From assembly GCA_013289695.1 (NCBI GenBank), contig JABCZK010000006.1, forward strand, positions 62,001-126,000: a stretch of DNA of 64,000 nucleotides, read 5' to 3'. Position numbers and translations under genes: made by a program. This document shows positions 18,762-28,134 of the stretch, piece after piece. The notes under the pieces were generated by a model. It saw only the letters and a list, made by a program, of their open reading frames with translations. It was not told the DNA's origin and searched no databases. Source of the stretch: Acidobacteriota bacterium. GTDB taxonomy: Bacteria; Acidobacteriota; Terriglobia; Acidiferrales; UBA7541. The number at the start of each line of letters is the position of its first letter. Position 1 is the stretch's first letter.

Positions 18762-20003
18762 ATGACTGAACCAGCCGAAAATAAATCGCCCCAACCCCAT
18801 CCGCACCTTTCCGGCGCCGGCGCGGCCCAGCAGAAATCCGGCCATGGAATATTGATCGCCGTCATCGCGGTGCTCGTGGTGATCGCGATTGTCGTCGCCG
18901 GAGTCGTCCCGCGCTTGCGTGCGAAAGCCGCGCTCCGCGTCGAGACGAACACGCTCGCCGTCCCCGAAGTCGGCGTGATTCAACCCAAGCGCGGCTCGAC
19001 TGCGCAGGAAATCGTCCTGCCCGGTAACATTCAGGCGTTCATTGACGCGCCCATCTACGCCCGCACCAATGGCTATCTCAAGATCTGGTATTCCGATATC
19101 GGCGCGCACGTGAAGAAGGGCCAGTTGTTGGCCGAGATCGATACGCCTGAAGTGGATAAACAATTAGCACAGGCGCGCGCCGATCTGAACACCGCACAGG
19201 CGAACGAAAATTTGTCCCAAATCACCTTCAACAGATTTGAAGGCTTGAAGAATACCGATTCCGTCGCCGTTCAAGATGTGGACAATGCCGCAGGGGACTA
19301 CGCTGCGAAGAAGGCCATCGTGGATTCGGCGCGGTCCAATGTGAACCGGCTTGAAGACCTGCAATCTTTCGAGAAGATCTACGCGCCCTTCGATGGCGTG
19401 ATTACCGCGCGCAATACCGACGTGGGCCAGTTGATTGACTCCGGTTCGTCGGGTGGCGTCGCCAAGGAACTGTTTCATGTTGCTGCGATCCGCACTTTGC
19501 GTGTTTACATTAACGTCCCGCAGCAATATTCCGTCGCGGCCAAGCCCGGCATCCTTGCGGATTTAACGCTCGCGCAGTTTCCCGGCCGGAAATTCCAGGG
19601 AAAATTAGTGCGCACCGCCAACGCCATTGACTTGGCTTCCCGCACCCTTCTGGTGGAAGTGGACGTTGATAATTCGACCGGTGAGCTTCTGCCCGGTGCC
19701 TTCACCGAGGTTCATCTGAAATTGCCGACCGAAGTCCCATCCTACATTCTTCCGGTGAGCGCGCTCATTTTCCGCGCGCAAGGCTTGCAGGTAGCCTCGG
19801 TTCAAAATGACAATCGTGCAAAGCTCGTGACGATTGCACTGGGCCGCGATTTCGGCGCCACCGTGGAAGTTGTCTCAGGCCTCACCGACGCCGACCGCGT
19901 GATCGTCAGTCCGCCCGATTCGCTCGTTGACGGCGAAGAAGTGAAGATCGCGCCATCAAACCCGCAAGGAGGTTCCGGCAGTGCATCGCCCCAACCTCGC
20001 TGA
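18762..20003 (+). CDS. RND efflux periplasmic adaptor (membrane fusion protein)
   Basis: About 413 residues from the ATG at 18762, which has AGAGGA just upstream; an earlier GTG at 18708 overlapping the pump stop is less likely. A single N-terminal transmembrane anchor (about 29-51) follows a Pro/His-rich cytoplasmic start. Then come the biotinyl-lipoyl half with GYLKIWYSDIGAHVKKGQLL, a helical hairpin (about 130-190), the second lipoyl half APFDGVITARNTDVGQLI, and a beta-barrel plus membrane-proximal domain. It links the pump to the outer-membrane channel. The C-terminus is low-complexity, rich in Gly, Ser and Pro, and overlaps the next gene. Confidence 0.9.
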   Translation: MTEPAENKSPQPHPHLSGAGAAQQKSGHGILIAVIAVLVVIAIVVAGVVPRLRAKAALRVETNTLAVPEVGVIQPKRGSTAQEIVLPGNIQAFIDAPIYARTNGYLKIWYSDIGAHVKKGQLLAEIDTPEVDKQLAQARADLNTAQANENLSQITFNRFEGLKNTDSVAVQDVDNAAGDYAAKKAIVDSARSNVNRLEDLQSFEKIYAPFDGVITARNTDVGQLIDSGSSGGVAKELFHVAAIRTLRVYINVPQQYSVAAKPGILADLTLAQFPGRKFQGKLVRTANAIDLASRTLLVEVDVDNSTGELLPGAFTEVHLKLPTEVPSYILPVSALIFRAQGLQVASVQNDNRAKLVTIALGRDFGATVEVVSGLTDADRVIVSPPDSLVDGEEVKIAPSNPQGGSGSASPQPR

Positions 20004-21474
20004 CGCGCACCCCATCGTCACGCGCGAGCGCCGCAATACGCCGCGCCCATTTCGCCTCGCGGCGTTGTCTGCCGCGGCAATTTTATTTTTTGCCGGCTGC
20101 ACGGTCGGACCGAATTACGTTCGTCCCACCGCCGAGGTCCCCACCGACTTCAAGGAAACTCCCGCCAACTGGAAACAAGCCCAGCCCAGCGACGCGATAG
20201 CCAAAGGCAAATGGTGGGAAATTTATCAGGACCCGCAGCTGAACGAACTCGAAGATCAGATCAACGTCTCCAACCAAACTCTGAAAGCCGAACAGGAACA
20301 ATTTGCCCAGGCGCGCGCCGCGTTGCGCATCACTCGTTCGAATCTGTTCCCGAATGTGAGCACCAGCCCGTCGGTCACGCGCACCCACCTCGCTCCGAAC
20401 GAGCCGCTCTTTAATACCCCCACGGAATCCAAGGATTACAACACTTACACCATCCCCGTGGACGTTTCCTACGAGCCCGACCTCTGGGGCCGCGTGCGAC
20501 GCAGCGTCGAAGCCAGCCGCTCGGAAGCGCAAGCCACCGGAGCGGATCTCGCCAACGTCAGCCTCAGTCTTCACGCCGAACTGGCCGGCGATTATTTTCA
20601 GCTGCGTGGCCTCGACGCGCAGAAGCAGCTTTTGGATTCCACCGTCGTATCCTTCCAGAAGGCGCTCGACTTGACGCAAAGCCGTTTTCACGGCGGCTTG
20701 GCTTCCGCCGTGGACGTCGCCCAGGCGAAGACCATTTTGGATACCACGCGCGCGGAATCCACGGACGTCGGCGTCCAGCGCGCCGCCTTCGAACACGCCA
20801 TCGCCGTGCTGATCGGCAAACCTGCCTCGCAGTTCAGCCTGCCGCCCATTCCGCTCACCGCGCCGCCGCCGCTAATTCCCGCGGGCCTGCCGTCGGACTT
20901 GCTCGAACGCCGGCCCGATATTTCCGCCGCGGAAAGGCGCGTGCAGGAACAGAACGCGCAGATCGGCGTCGCCCGCGCCGCATATTTTCCGCAGGTCACG
21001 CTCGGCGCCTCCGGCGGCTTCGAAAGCGCTGTATTCACCACGTTGTTGCAGGGGCCCAGCGGTTTCTGGATGCTCGGTGGCCAAGCGGCCGAAACTCTCT
21101 TCGACGCCGGCGCCCGCCGCGGCGCATCCGATCAAGCCAAAGCAGCGTGGAACCAATCCGTTGATAATTATCGCCAGACCGTGCTGGTCGCGTTCCAGGA
21201 AGTCGAAGACAACCTCGCCGCCTTGCGCATTCTCGAAGTCGAAGCCAATCAAGAAGCCGAAGCAGTAGCCTCCGCGGAGCACTCCCTCTCGCTCTCGGTG
21301 ACCCGCTACCGCGGCGGAGTCGCCAACTATCTCGAAGTCACCACCGCGCAAAGCGCCGCACTCGCCGACGAAGTCACCGCCGTAAATATTCTCACCCGCC
21401 GCCTCGCCGCCAGCGTCCTGCTAGTCAAAGCCCTCGGCGGCGGCTGGGATGTCTCGCAAATCCCCCACGTCTAG
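19981..21474 (+). CDS. outer-membrane efflux lipoprotein (NodT/OprM type)
   Basis: Outer-membrane factor of 497 residues. GTG start at 19981 is set by AAGGAGG at 19966-19972 inside the adaptor gene; the two genes overlap by 23 bases. The signal peptide ends in a lipobox, FFAGC, making Cys40 the lipidated residue, followed by TVGPNYVRP typical of this family. Two OEP repeats follow, with VDVSYEPDLWGRVRR and PDISAAERRVQEQNAQIG. It forms the exit channel of the tripartite pump. Confidence 0.92.
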   Translation: MHRPNLADAHPIVTRERRNTPRPFRLAALSAAAILFFAGCTVGPNYVRPTAEVPTDFKETPANWKQAQPSDAIAKGKWWEIYQDPQLNELEDQINVSNQTLKAEQEQFAQARAALRITRSNLFPNVSTSPSVTRTHLAPNEPLFNTPTESKDYNTYTIPVDVSYEPDLWGRVRRSVEASRSEAQATGADLANVSLSLHAELAGDYFQLRGLDAQKQLLDSTVVSFQKALDLTQSRFHGGLASAVDVAQAKTILDTTRAESTDVGVQRAAFEHAIAVLIGKPASQFSLPPIPLTAPPPLIPAGLPSDLLERRPDISAAERRVQEQNAQIGVARAAYFPQVTLGASGGFESAVFTTLLQGPSGFWMLGGQAAETLFDAGARRGASDQAKAAWNQSVDNYRQTVLVAFQEVEDNLAALRILEVEANQEAEAVASAEHSLSLSVTRYRGGVANYLEVTTAQSAALADEVTAVNILTRRLAASVLLVKALGGGWDVSQIPHV

Positions 21475-21741
21475 TTTCCACAGCGACTGGATCGCCTCAC
21501 CCGGCTGAAGCGTTCGCACGCTGTTTCTCGCCATCGCGACGACGCAAGACCCGCTTTCCGCTCGACTCTCTTGCAGCGGTTACTTTCTGAACACGCACAA
21601 GTGCCGGAGTCCTATTGGCTTTGGCGTTCATTCTCATAACAATTCAGTATACCGTTCGCTGCGCTTTTTCCGGTTCGGACTATCCCAGGCGCCGGCGTGC
21701 TCGAGCAAAGTTCGAGCAGCGGTCGAGAGGAGATCGGCCCG

Positions 21742-23250
21742 ATGATCGTTCCCATTGGCCATGAAAATTTGCGGGGCCGGCGCTGGCCGTGGGTGACCAC
21801 CGCCATCATCGTGTTGTGCGCGGGCATTTTCCTCGCCACCAACAGCTCCATGCAGCGGCAGATGGTCCAGACCAGTCAGGCGGAACTCCACATCGTTCTC
21901 TTGAGCGCTCTTTATCCCGATGCACCGATGACTCCTGCGGCGTCCGACATCGTGCGGGCCTTCCAGTTCGAGCACTTGGATATTTACACCCGGATGGAAT
22001 CTTCCGACCGAAGCGAATTCATCGACGCGTGGGACAAAAATATTCATTCGCCCGGATTTTCAGCGAGCGACGCGAATACGCAGATGAACGCGCTGTGCAC
22101 GCAGCTCGCACAGGCAGAGGCGGGCTCCATCGCCTGGAACTACGCTTTTCACGCCGTGGATCCGTTTGCGCGTAGCTATGTGACTGCGACGTTCCTCCAC
22201 GGTGGGTGGCTCCATCTCATTTTCAACATGTGGTTTCTCTGGATCGCCGGGACGATTCTGGAGGACCTCTGGGGACGTATCATCTATCCGATTTTCTACC
22301 TCGCCGCGGGTGCGCTCGCGTGGGCGGTGCACGGCGCCGTGTTTCCGCACAGTTTCATGCCGGCGCTTGGCGCCTCCGGAGCAATTGCAGGTTTGATGGG
22401 AGCTTTCCTCGTCCGCTTTCCGACTACGCGCATTCGCCTGGGCTGGGTTTTGTGGGTGAAGATTATAAAATTCGATGTTCCTGCGTACGTCATTCTGCCG
22501 ATCTGGCTGCTCATGAATTTGTCTTCGGGCGTGCTAGCTCGATTCGTCGGAGTAGAAGCTGGAATTGCCTACTGGGCGCACATCGGAGGCTTTGCCTTCG
22601 GCGCTCTGGGAGCGTACCTGCTACGCACAACAGGCCTCGAGCAGTCCGCCGATCAGGCGATCGAAGCAAAAGTCAGCTGGACCGCCGACCCGCTGATCAT
22701 TCGCGCGAACAATTCGCTCGCCGAGAACAATCTCGCAGGCGCAATCGCCTGCCTGCACCAACTCGTTCAGGAACAGCCGGATTCGCTGGATGGTTGGGAC
22801 CTCTTATTTAAGGTCCAGGAACGAAGAAGAGATCATGCGGGGCAAAAGGAAACTCTCGCCGTTCTTTGCCGGCTACGTGTGATGGCTGGAGAACTGGAAG
22901 CCGCCGCGGCTGACTACGAGATGTACAAGAACCTGGGTGGCGACAAGTTGCCACGCGGAGTCTGGCTCGAACTTTGCCGTTATTTAGAGCGCGAGCAGCG
23001 CTGGGAATTGGCAGTCGAAGAATACGAAAAACTCGCGCACGCGTTTCCCTCCGAGCGAGCTGGCGTCTCTGCGCTGGTTTCCGCAGGACGCATCTGCGTC
23101 GCACATCTTTCCGGTCCCGAGCGCGCCGAGAAATTTTTTAAAGGCGCGGAGATGTCTCCCGTTCCCCATTCCGATCTCGACGCCGCGATTCAAGAAGGAT
23201 TGCAGAAGTGCATCCCAGCCCCCGTTCAACCCGTGCGTTACTTGCGCTAG
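21742..23250 (+). CDS. rhomboid family intramembrane serine protease with a tetratricopeptide-like C-terminal region
   Basis: About 502 residues from the ATG at 21742 with AGGAG 9 bases upstream; a GTG at 21697 would add 15 residues. The rhomboid core spans about 145-300. HGGWLHLIFNMWFLW is the conserved L1/TM2 motif, Ser212 in GASGAIAG is the nucleophile, and His280 in AHIGGFAFG is the second catalytic residue. Between TM1 and the core lies a roughly 110-residue soluble insertion. After residue 310 comes a soluble helical part with the spacing of tetratricopeptide repeats (AIACLHQLVQEQPDSLDGWD, later WELAVEEYEKLAHAFPSE), likely a substrate or partner binding arm. Substrate unknown. Confidence 0.85.
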   Translation: MIVPIGHENLRGRRWPWVTTAIIVLCAGIFLATNSSMQRQMVQTSQAELHIVLLSALYPDAPMTPAASDIVRAFQFEHLDIYTRMESSDRSEFIDAWDKNIHSPGFSASDANTQMNALCTQLAQAEAGSIAWNYAFHAVDPFARSYVTATFLHGGWLHLIFNMWFLWIAGTILEDLWGRIIYPIFYLAAGALAWAVHGAVFPHSFMPALGASGAIAGLMGAFLVRFPTTRIRLGWVLWVKIIKFDVPAYVILPIWLLMNLSSGVLARFVGVEAGIAYWAHIGGFAFGALGAYLLRTTGLEQSADQAIEAKVSWTADPLIIRANNSLAENNLAGAIACLHQLVQEQPDSLDGWDLLFKVQERRRDHAGQKETLAVLCRLRVMAGELEAAAADYEMYKNLGGDKLPRGVWLELCRYLEREQRWELAVEEYEKLAHAFPSERAGVSALVSAGRICVAHLSGPERAEKFFKGAEMSPVPHSDLDAAIQEGLQKCIPAPVQPVRYLR

Positions 23251-23607
23251 AATCTCCGCCGCTGAGGTGCCGCCTTGGCCGCCACATCCGTCGCCACGGG
23301 CTTGCGTGCAAGGAAAGGACGGGACGATTTCAATCCTACGCTAGACTCGGTTGTGCGCGCGTGTTCAAGGTACCTGCGGAAATGTCGCAACACAGGTCCA
23401 ACGCGAACCCAAGCAAGACGCATGCAATTCCCGATAAGTTGTGCGAGCGCGACCCGTCGACCCAACAACCTCTAATCTGGTCGCGTCACCGGACGACTCG
23501 CCCATAGCGCCTGAAGTTGATAAGTCAAGGATTTGGCCTGCGCGAGCCTTCCTGCGCTGTTCCGACCAGCACGATCACGGCATTCGGTCGCCTGGCACGT
23601 TGGTCGC
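23251..23607. other. intergenic region with no recognised gene
   Basis: About 357 bases between convergent genes. No frame on either strand has both a ribosome site and protein-like composition. A few GC-rich inverted stretches may help terminate both flanking genes. Confidence 0.3.
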
Positions 23608-24795
23608 TCAGTGCTTCGGAAGGAATTCACGGAGTATATTTCCACCCACTCGCCCGGCGAGCCCGACGGCGGCATTGCTGAAGACCAGGTGCACTCCCCG
23701 ATTCGCCTGGGGATAGTAAAGATTAGACAGCGCTCCCGAACACATGTCGCCCAGCACATAAGAATAGTTGGGCTCCGTGCGCCCGCTGTCGCCGCGTGTG
23801 AAAAATGCGGAGCCGATCGCATGCAGCAGGCGCGACTTGACCGTGCCGGAGCCTTGGTAGTAATAGCGCGGATCCTGATGCAGCAGCGTGGGGAAGATCG
23901 CATGAGTCAAATAGTCGCTGCTTCGTCCGTCCGCGAACTTTGCCGCAAAACGCTTGCCGTATCCCTCGGCGCCCTGCCCGTATCCCGGAAACGAGTTGTT
24001 CGCCTGCTCGATGCCTGCCGCGACCCCCACGCCAACCATCGCAATCGGATCAAACGTGCCGCGCGTAGCGAGCGAAAATTTCTGCTTCCAAGTGAGCGGC
24101 GCGGCGTCATTGACGTAGCTGGTATAAAAGTCAGGCAAGATGCCGACCAGCCGCTGCTTCTCTTCCGCTCTGATCTGTTCAGCAGCAATCACGTCCGTGG
24201 GGTGCACCGTCACCTCCATGCTCGTCGCCGCAAGAGAAAGTGAAATGTTCGGAACCTCATAAGCCTGCAGCGCGGCGACGACGAACTCCGCAGATGTAAA
24301 AACCGCAAAACCCTTGGCGTTGACCATCACGAAGTAGGAACCGGGAAGAATCTCTATAAAATTGAATTCGCCGCCCGCCCCAGACGCCATCGTGTGCGGC
24401 TGCGTTCCATCCCTGGGCAGCAAGCTGACCTCCGCGCCGGCAACGCTCGCCCCGCTGATGTCCAGCACCGTGCCGGCGACGCTGCCCGACCCCTCCGTGG
24501 CAGGTTTCGTGGCAAGAAGTGCGGCTGGAAGGGAACTGCCGAGAATCCCCGGCTCGGCAGTTGATTGCTGAGCGGGTGTAATCGCAGGAACCACACACAG
24601 CAAAAGTGATGCGCAGGCCAGAACAACAGAGAACCCGTGTCGAGGGGACGTTCTCAAAGCGCGCTTCGAAGACGGAGGCGAAGCAGCAGCCACGGCGCGA
24701 GGCTCAGCCACGCCGTTGAGGCTCGTGCCGCTCGCGCGGAGGAAAGTAGGAGCACGTATCACGTAGTCACAGTAGGTTAGCCTGCGCTGATTCAA
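23608..24795 (-). CDS. exported protein with carboxypeptidase-regulatory-like domain
   Basis: Up to 395 residues. A signal-peptide-like stretch (GFSVVLACASLLLCVVPA) lies at residues 54-71 of the longest frame, so the true start is probably further in, for instance TTG at 24657; I kept the longest frame because no ribosome site decides. Residues about 100-180 read GTVLDISGASVAGAEVSL and GGEFNFIEILPGSYFVMV, a carboxypeptidase-regulatory-like (CNA-B/transthyretin-like) beta-sandwich common on acidobacterial surface proteins. The C-terminal 200 residues, with HQDPRYYYQGSG, belong to a family I have seen only as hypothetical in this phylum. Probably envelope-located; function unknown. Confidence 0.7.
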   Translation of the reverse strand: MNQRRLTYCDYVIRAPTFLRASGTSLNGVAEPRAVAAASPPSSKRALRTSPRHGFSVVLACASLLLCVVPAITPAQQSTAEPGILGSSLPAALLATKPATEGSGSVAGTVLDISGASVAGAEVSLLPRDGTQPHTMASGAGGEFNFIEILPGSYFVMVNAKGFAVFTSAEFVVAALQAYEVPNISLSLAATSMEVTVHPTDVIAAEQIRAEEKQRLVGILPDFYTSYVNDAAPLTWKQKFSLATRGTFDPIAMVGVGVAAGIEQANNSFPGYGQGAEGYGKRFAAKFADGRSSDYLTHAIFPTLLHQDPRYYYQGSGTVKSRLLHAIGSAFFTRGDSGRTEPNYSYVLGDMCSGALSNLYYPQANRGVHLVFSNAAVGLAGRVGGNILREFLPKH

Positions 24796-25000
24796 CTCTC
24801 ATCGCGTCGCGGTCGGTTACCGTCAAATTGCAGCGCCGAGGCTCGTCCACTGTTTCATTAGCGCATGGCGAGAATCGCGATGCTGTTCGCTATTGCACAC
24901 TCCGCCGCAGGCAGGCCCAGCTTACAACCCGCGAGATAGAGGCCTGAATCCAAAATTCCAGCTACAATCATGGGGGCAATATCTGAGGCGAGTGAACACC

Positions 25001-26065
25001 ATGAAATATCGCAATCTTGCATTGATCTTCATCTGTGGCACGCTGCTGTCGCCAGCGGCGCTGATTCCTCCAAGCACGCACGCGCAAGCCAAGCCCGCGA
25101 CCGACGCCGAAATCGTCGCGCGCGTAAACAACGACGTCATCACTCTCGCGGATTATCAGAAAGCCGAACAGCAGCTGCGCGACGAAGCGGCCCACGATTG
25201 CGCGGATTGCCCGCCGGAAAAAGTTGAAACCCAGTTCAAAGAACAACAAAGGGATCTGCTGCGTGGCATGATTGACCAATCGCTGATGGTACAGCGCGCC
25301 AAAGACATGGGCGTCAACGTCGAATCCGACCTCAGCAAGCGTCTTGACGAAGTCCGCCAACAGAACGGCCTCGCGACCCTCGAGGATCTGCAGCAAGGCG
25401 TCCAAGCTTCCGGCCTCAGTTGGGAAGATTACAAAACCACGATTCGTAACGGACTGCTGCAGAAGGAAGTCGTGCGCCGCGAAGTCAGTTCGCACGTGGA
25501 CATCTCCAGCGACGAAGTGAAGCAATACTACGAAGCGCACCCGCAGGAATTCACGCTACCTGAGCGCGTGGTACTGTCTGAAATTTCACTGAGCACCGAA
25601 GGCAAGAGCCCTGAAGAATTAGCTGCCGTGCGCGACAAAGCCGAGGGATTGCGCACCAGCGTCCTCAACGGCGACAATTTCAACCAGGTCGCCAGTCTCT
25701 ATTCCCAGGGCAGCACTGCGAAAGACGGCGGCGGACTGGGCACTTTCAAAAAAGGAGAGCTCGCGCCACAGCTCGAAGCGATTGTTTTCCAAATGAGCAA
25801 AGGCCAGATCAGCGACGTAATTCAGACCCGCACCGGCTTCGAAATCCTGAAAGTCGAAGACCATCTCCAGGCGGGATTGCAATCCCTGGAAAAAGTGGAA
25901 CCCGCCATCCGCAACACTCTGCACGCCCAGAAAATGCAGCCCCGCATGCGCGATTACCTGGCCGAGCTTCGCGAGCAAAGCTACATCATCGTAAAGCCCG
26001 GCTTCACCGACAGCGCCCTGCTTTCGGGCGCCAACGTCCCGCCGCCGGACAAGTCTCACCTGTAA
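25001..26065 (+). CDS. periplasmic peptidyl-prolyl cis-trans isomerase (SurA/PpiC type)
   Basis: About 354 residues from the ATG at 25001. The signal peptide occupies 1-29 (ends THAQA). A SurA-like chaperone N-domain (about 35-180) contains VARVNNDVITLADY, which resembles the SurA N-terminus. A single parvulin domain follows at about 187-288 with GGGLGTFKKGELAPQLE. It would fold outer-membrane proteins in the periplasm. A Cys68-x-x-Cys71 pair in HDCADCPPEK is unusual for SurA and could form a disulfide or bind metal. The longer frame from 24893 lacks a signal peptide at its start and is rejected. Confidence 0.88.
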   Translation: MKYRNLALIFICGTLLSPAALIPPSTHAQAKPATDAEIVARVNNDVITLADYQKAEQQLRDEAAHDCADCPPEKVETQFKEQQRDLLRGMIDQSLMVQRAKDMGVNVESDLSKRLDEVRQQNGLATLEDLQQGVQASGLSWEDYKTTIRNGLLQKEVVRREVSSHVDISSDEVKQYYEAHPQEFTLPERVVLSEISLSTEGKSPEELAAVRDKAEGLRTSVLNGDNFNQVASLYSQGSTAKDGGGLGTFKKGELAPQLEAIVFQMSKGQISDVIQTRTGFEILKVEDHLQAGLQSLEKVEPAIRNTLHAQKMQPRMRDYLAELREQSYIIVKPGFTDSALLSGANVPPPDKSHL

Positions 26066-26103
26066 ACGCAGCTTGCAAAATTCGATTCGCGCCGGTTTTG
26101 CGC

Positions 26104-26493
26104 CTAGGCCGTCGCAGCTTTCGCTTTTGCCGCGGCCTCCACGGTGTAAATCAGAATCGCCTTTTTCCCGCCTTTCGACGCCGTAGCGCAGATCGAACTG
26201 AGATTTACGCCTTTCGCCGCAAGTTTGTCCAATTGCAGCGCCAATGCGCCGGGCTTGTTTTGCAATTCAATTTCCTCCGCGGCGGTTTCCTGGTACGTGA
26301 GCCCAGCCCCGTCGAGCGCTTTTTTCGCGTGCCGCGCGTCCTCGACCACGAGTTCAATCGTGCTGCTGGTCCCCTGCGCGGTACCCAACAAAGCAAGAAT
26401 GTTCACCTGCGCGCTTCCCAATGTTTTTGCGATCCTCGCGAGCGCTCCCGGCTGATTCTCCACGGTAATTGAAAATTTCTTCGTCTTGGCCAT
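26104..26493 (-). CDS. stand-alone ACT domain protein
   Basis: About 129 residues starting MAKTKKFSITVENQPGALAR, with GGGAGGTG upstream of the ATG at 26493; the longer frame to 26574 adds non-conserved residues. Two tandem ACT-like units are visible (about 5-70 and 70-120), the second with NKPGALALQLDKLAAKGVN. ACT domains bind amino acids or similar ligands and regulate enzymes, but no catalytic partner is fused or adjacent. Convergent with the parvulin gene (38 bases). The C-terminus is Ala/Lys-rich. Confidence 0.8.
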   Translation of the reverse strand: MAKTKKFSITVENQPGALARIAKTLGSAQVNILALLGTAQGTSSTIELVVEDARHAKKALDGAGLTYQETAAEEIELQNKPGALALQLDKLAAKGVNLSSICATASKGGKKAILIYTVEAAAKAKAATA

Positions 26494-26638
26494 TTCGGCA
26501 CCTCCCGTAAATCTGGCAGGATTATACGCCTCGCTCGGCATTTGATGTTGCCCGCCAAGCTGAACCCCCGACAACGGCTCTGATCACGGCTGGACTCGTC
26601 ATCACCACGAACGATGGCTCTGCGCTGGCCCGTCGCCG

Positions 26639-28108
26639 CTATTTGAGGCTGGCGACGTAAGCCACCAGCGCCTTCATTTCGTCCGGTGACAATTCCGGCG
26701 TAGGCATGCCGCCGGCTTTCATCTTGGCAGTGGGATGGCGCAAGAGCTCGGTGATCTGAGCGGTTGAGAACTTTGCGCCCACTCCGATTAGGGCGGGCCC
26801 AGCGGCCGTGCCTACTCCGCCGTCCCCATGGCATGCGTTGCAGGACTGCGATTCGAAAATTGCCTTCCCTTTGGCAGCGAGCGGATCGGCCAGTGCCACG
26901 TTGGCGGCGGCGAGCGACGCGGAAGAAAGCTCCGGCTCGAACGGCTTGCGCATGTATTCAGCTTCTTCTGCATCTTGTTTGGCGAGTTGTTGCGCCACTT
27001 CGGGGTCGTGTTGGTCCAGATATTTGCTGCGCACCCCAAGACCCACGAGGGCGAGCATCACGAAGGCATACGCGCCGGTGGCGATGGGACGTTTCCACGG
27101 GCGACGCTCGACACTGCGATCGAGAAACGGCAAAGCGATAACGCCTAGAGCGAGGATCGTGGGTATAACCAGGACGCCAATCACCGACGCTGCGCCGTGC
27201 CAGTATTTCAGCCACTGAAAAATCGGCAAGTAATACCATTCAGGCCGCGGGATGAATTGCGCGTCCGCGGGGTTGGCGGGCGGGCCGAGCTGCACCGGAA
27301 CGAAGAACGCCAGGCATCCCAGCCCCACGATGAGCAGCGCGGTCAAGGACAAGTCCATCAGGATCTGGCGAGGATAGAAGAGCTCTGCTTCCTGCTTGGG
27401 TTCAAGCGGATCTTCCGTGAATGGCCCGGCCGCTCCGACTTTGCGAAATAGAAAAAGGTGCGAGGCGACCAGCGCGAAGATGCACGCCGGAATCAAAAAC
27501 ACGTGGGCGACAAAAAACCGCGAGATCGTCAGCGTGCCCATGTCTGTGCCGCCGCGCATCATGCTTCTTACACTTTCCCCAAACAATGGTATTTCGCTGG
27601 CGGCGTTGGTGCCGACGGCGGTGGCAAAGTACGCTTTCTGGTCCCAGGGGAGCAAGTAGCCGGTGAAAGCCATACCCAGAACGAGCGCGAACAGCACGCA
27701 GCCGGAGAACCACAGCAATTCGCGGCGGCCCTTGTACGCACCATAAAGATACGTTTGAGAAAGATGCAGGAGCAGCACGACGATCATTGCGCTCGCGCCG
27801 TAGGAGTGCAGTCCGCGAAGAAACGAACCGGCCGTGACCGACTTGGTGATGTAGGCGACGGTGGTATGCGCGTGGTCCGCCGAAGGAACGTAGTACAAGG
27901 CCAGGAATACGCCCGTGATGATTTGCGAAAGGAATATGAACAGGAGGCCGGAACCGAAGACGTACGCGAGCCGCGCCCCGCCCGGAATCGGCTCGTCCAA
28001 CGCGCTGCGCAGCACGGAATCCAGGCCAGTGCGGTGATTGAGCCACCCGCGAAATCCTGTGGTCACTTCCTGTGCCGCTTCTTCTTGTTTCCCGTCAGCC
28101 GGTTGCAC
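26639..28108 (-). CDS. cytochrome b with fused C-terminal cytochrome c domain (bc-type quinol oxidoreductase)
   Basis: The longest frame reaches 28591 but overlaps the Rieske gene; GTG at 28108 with GAAGGAG 11 bases upstream gives 489 residues. The cytochrome b core has four haem-ligand histidines, His101/His115 and His202/His217, each pair 14-15 apart, the Qo-site motif PEWY at 289-292, and a petD-like second part to about 365. A linker leads to a class I cytochrome c domain: Cys423-Asn-Ala-Cys426-His427 and probable Met468 in GGMPTPEL. The protein passes electrons from quinol to its own tethered haem c. It follows the Rieske gene by 26 bases, on the same strand. Confidence 0.9.
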   Translation of the reverse strand: MQPADGKQEEAAQEVTTGFRGWLNHRTGLDSVLRSALDEPIPGGARLAYVFGSGLLFIFLSQIITGVFLALYYVPSADHAHTTVAYITKSVTAGSFLRGLHSYGASAMIVVLLLHLSQTYLYGAYKGRRELLWFSGCVLFALVLGMAFTGYLLPWDQKAYFATAVGTNAASEIPLFGESVRSMMRGGTDMGTLTISRFFVAHVFLIPACIFALVASHLFLFRKVGAAGPFTEDPLEPKQEAELFYPRQILMDLSLTALLIVGLGCLAFFVPVQLGPPANPADAQFIPRPEWYYLPIFQWLKYWHGAASVIGVLVIPTILALGVIALPFLDRSVERRPWKRPIATGAYAFVMLALVGLGVRSKYLDQHDPEVAQQLAKQDAEEAEYMRKPFEPELSSASLAAANVALADPLAAKGKAIFESQSCNACHGDGGVGTAAGPALIGVGAKFSTAQITELLRHPTAKMKAGGMPTPELSPDEMKALVAYVASLK

Positions 28109-28134
28109 TTGTGGAGCGACTCCTTCGCGTTTTG

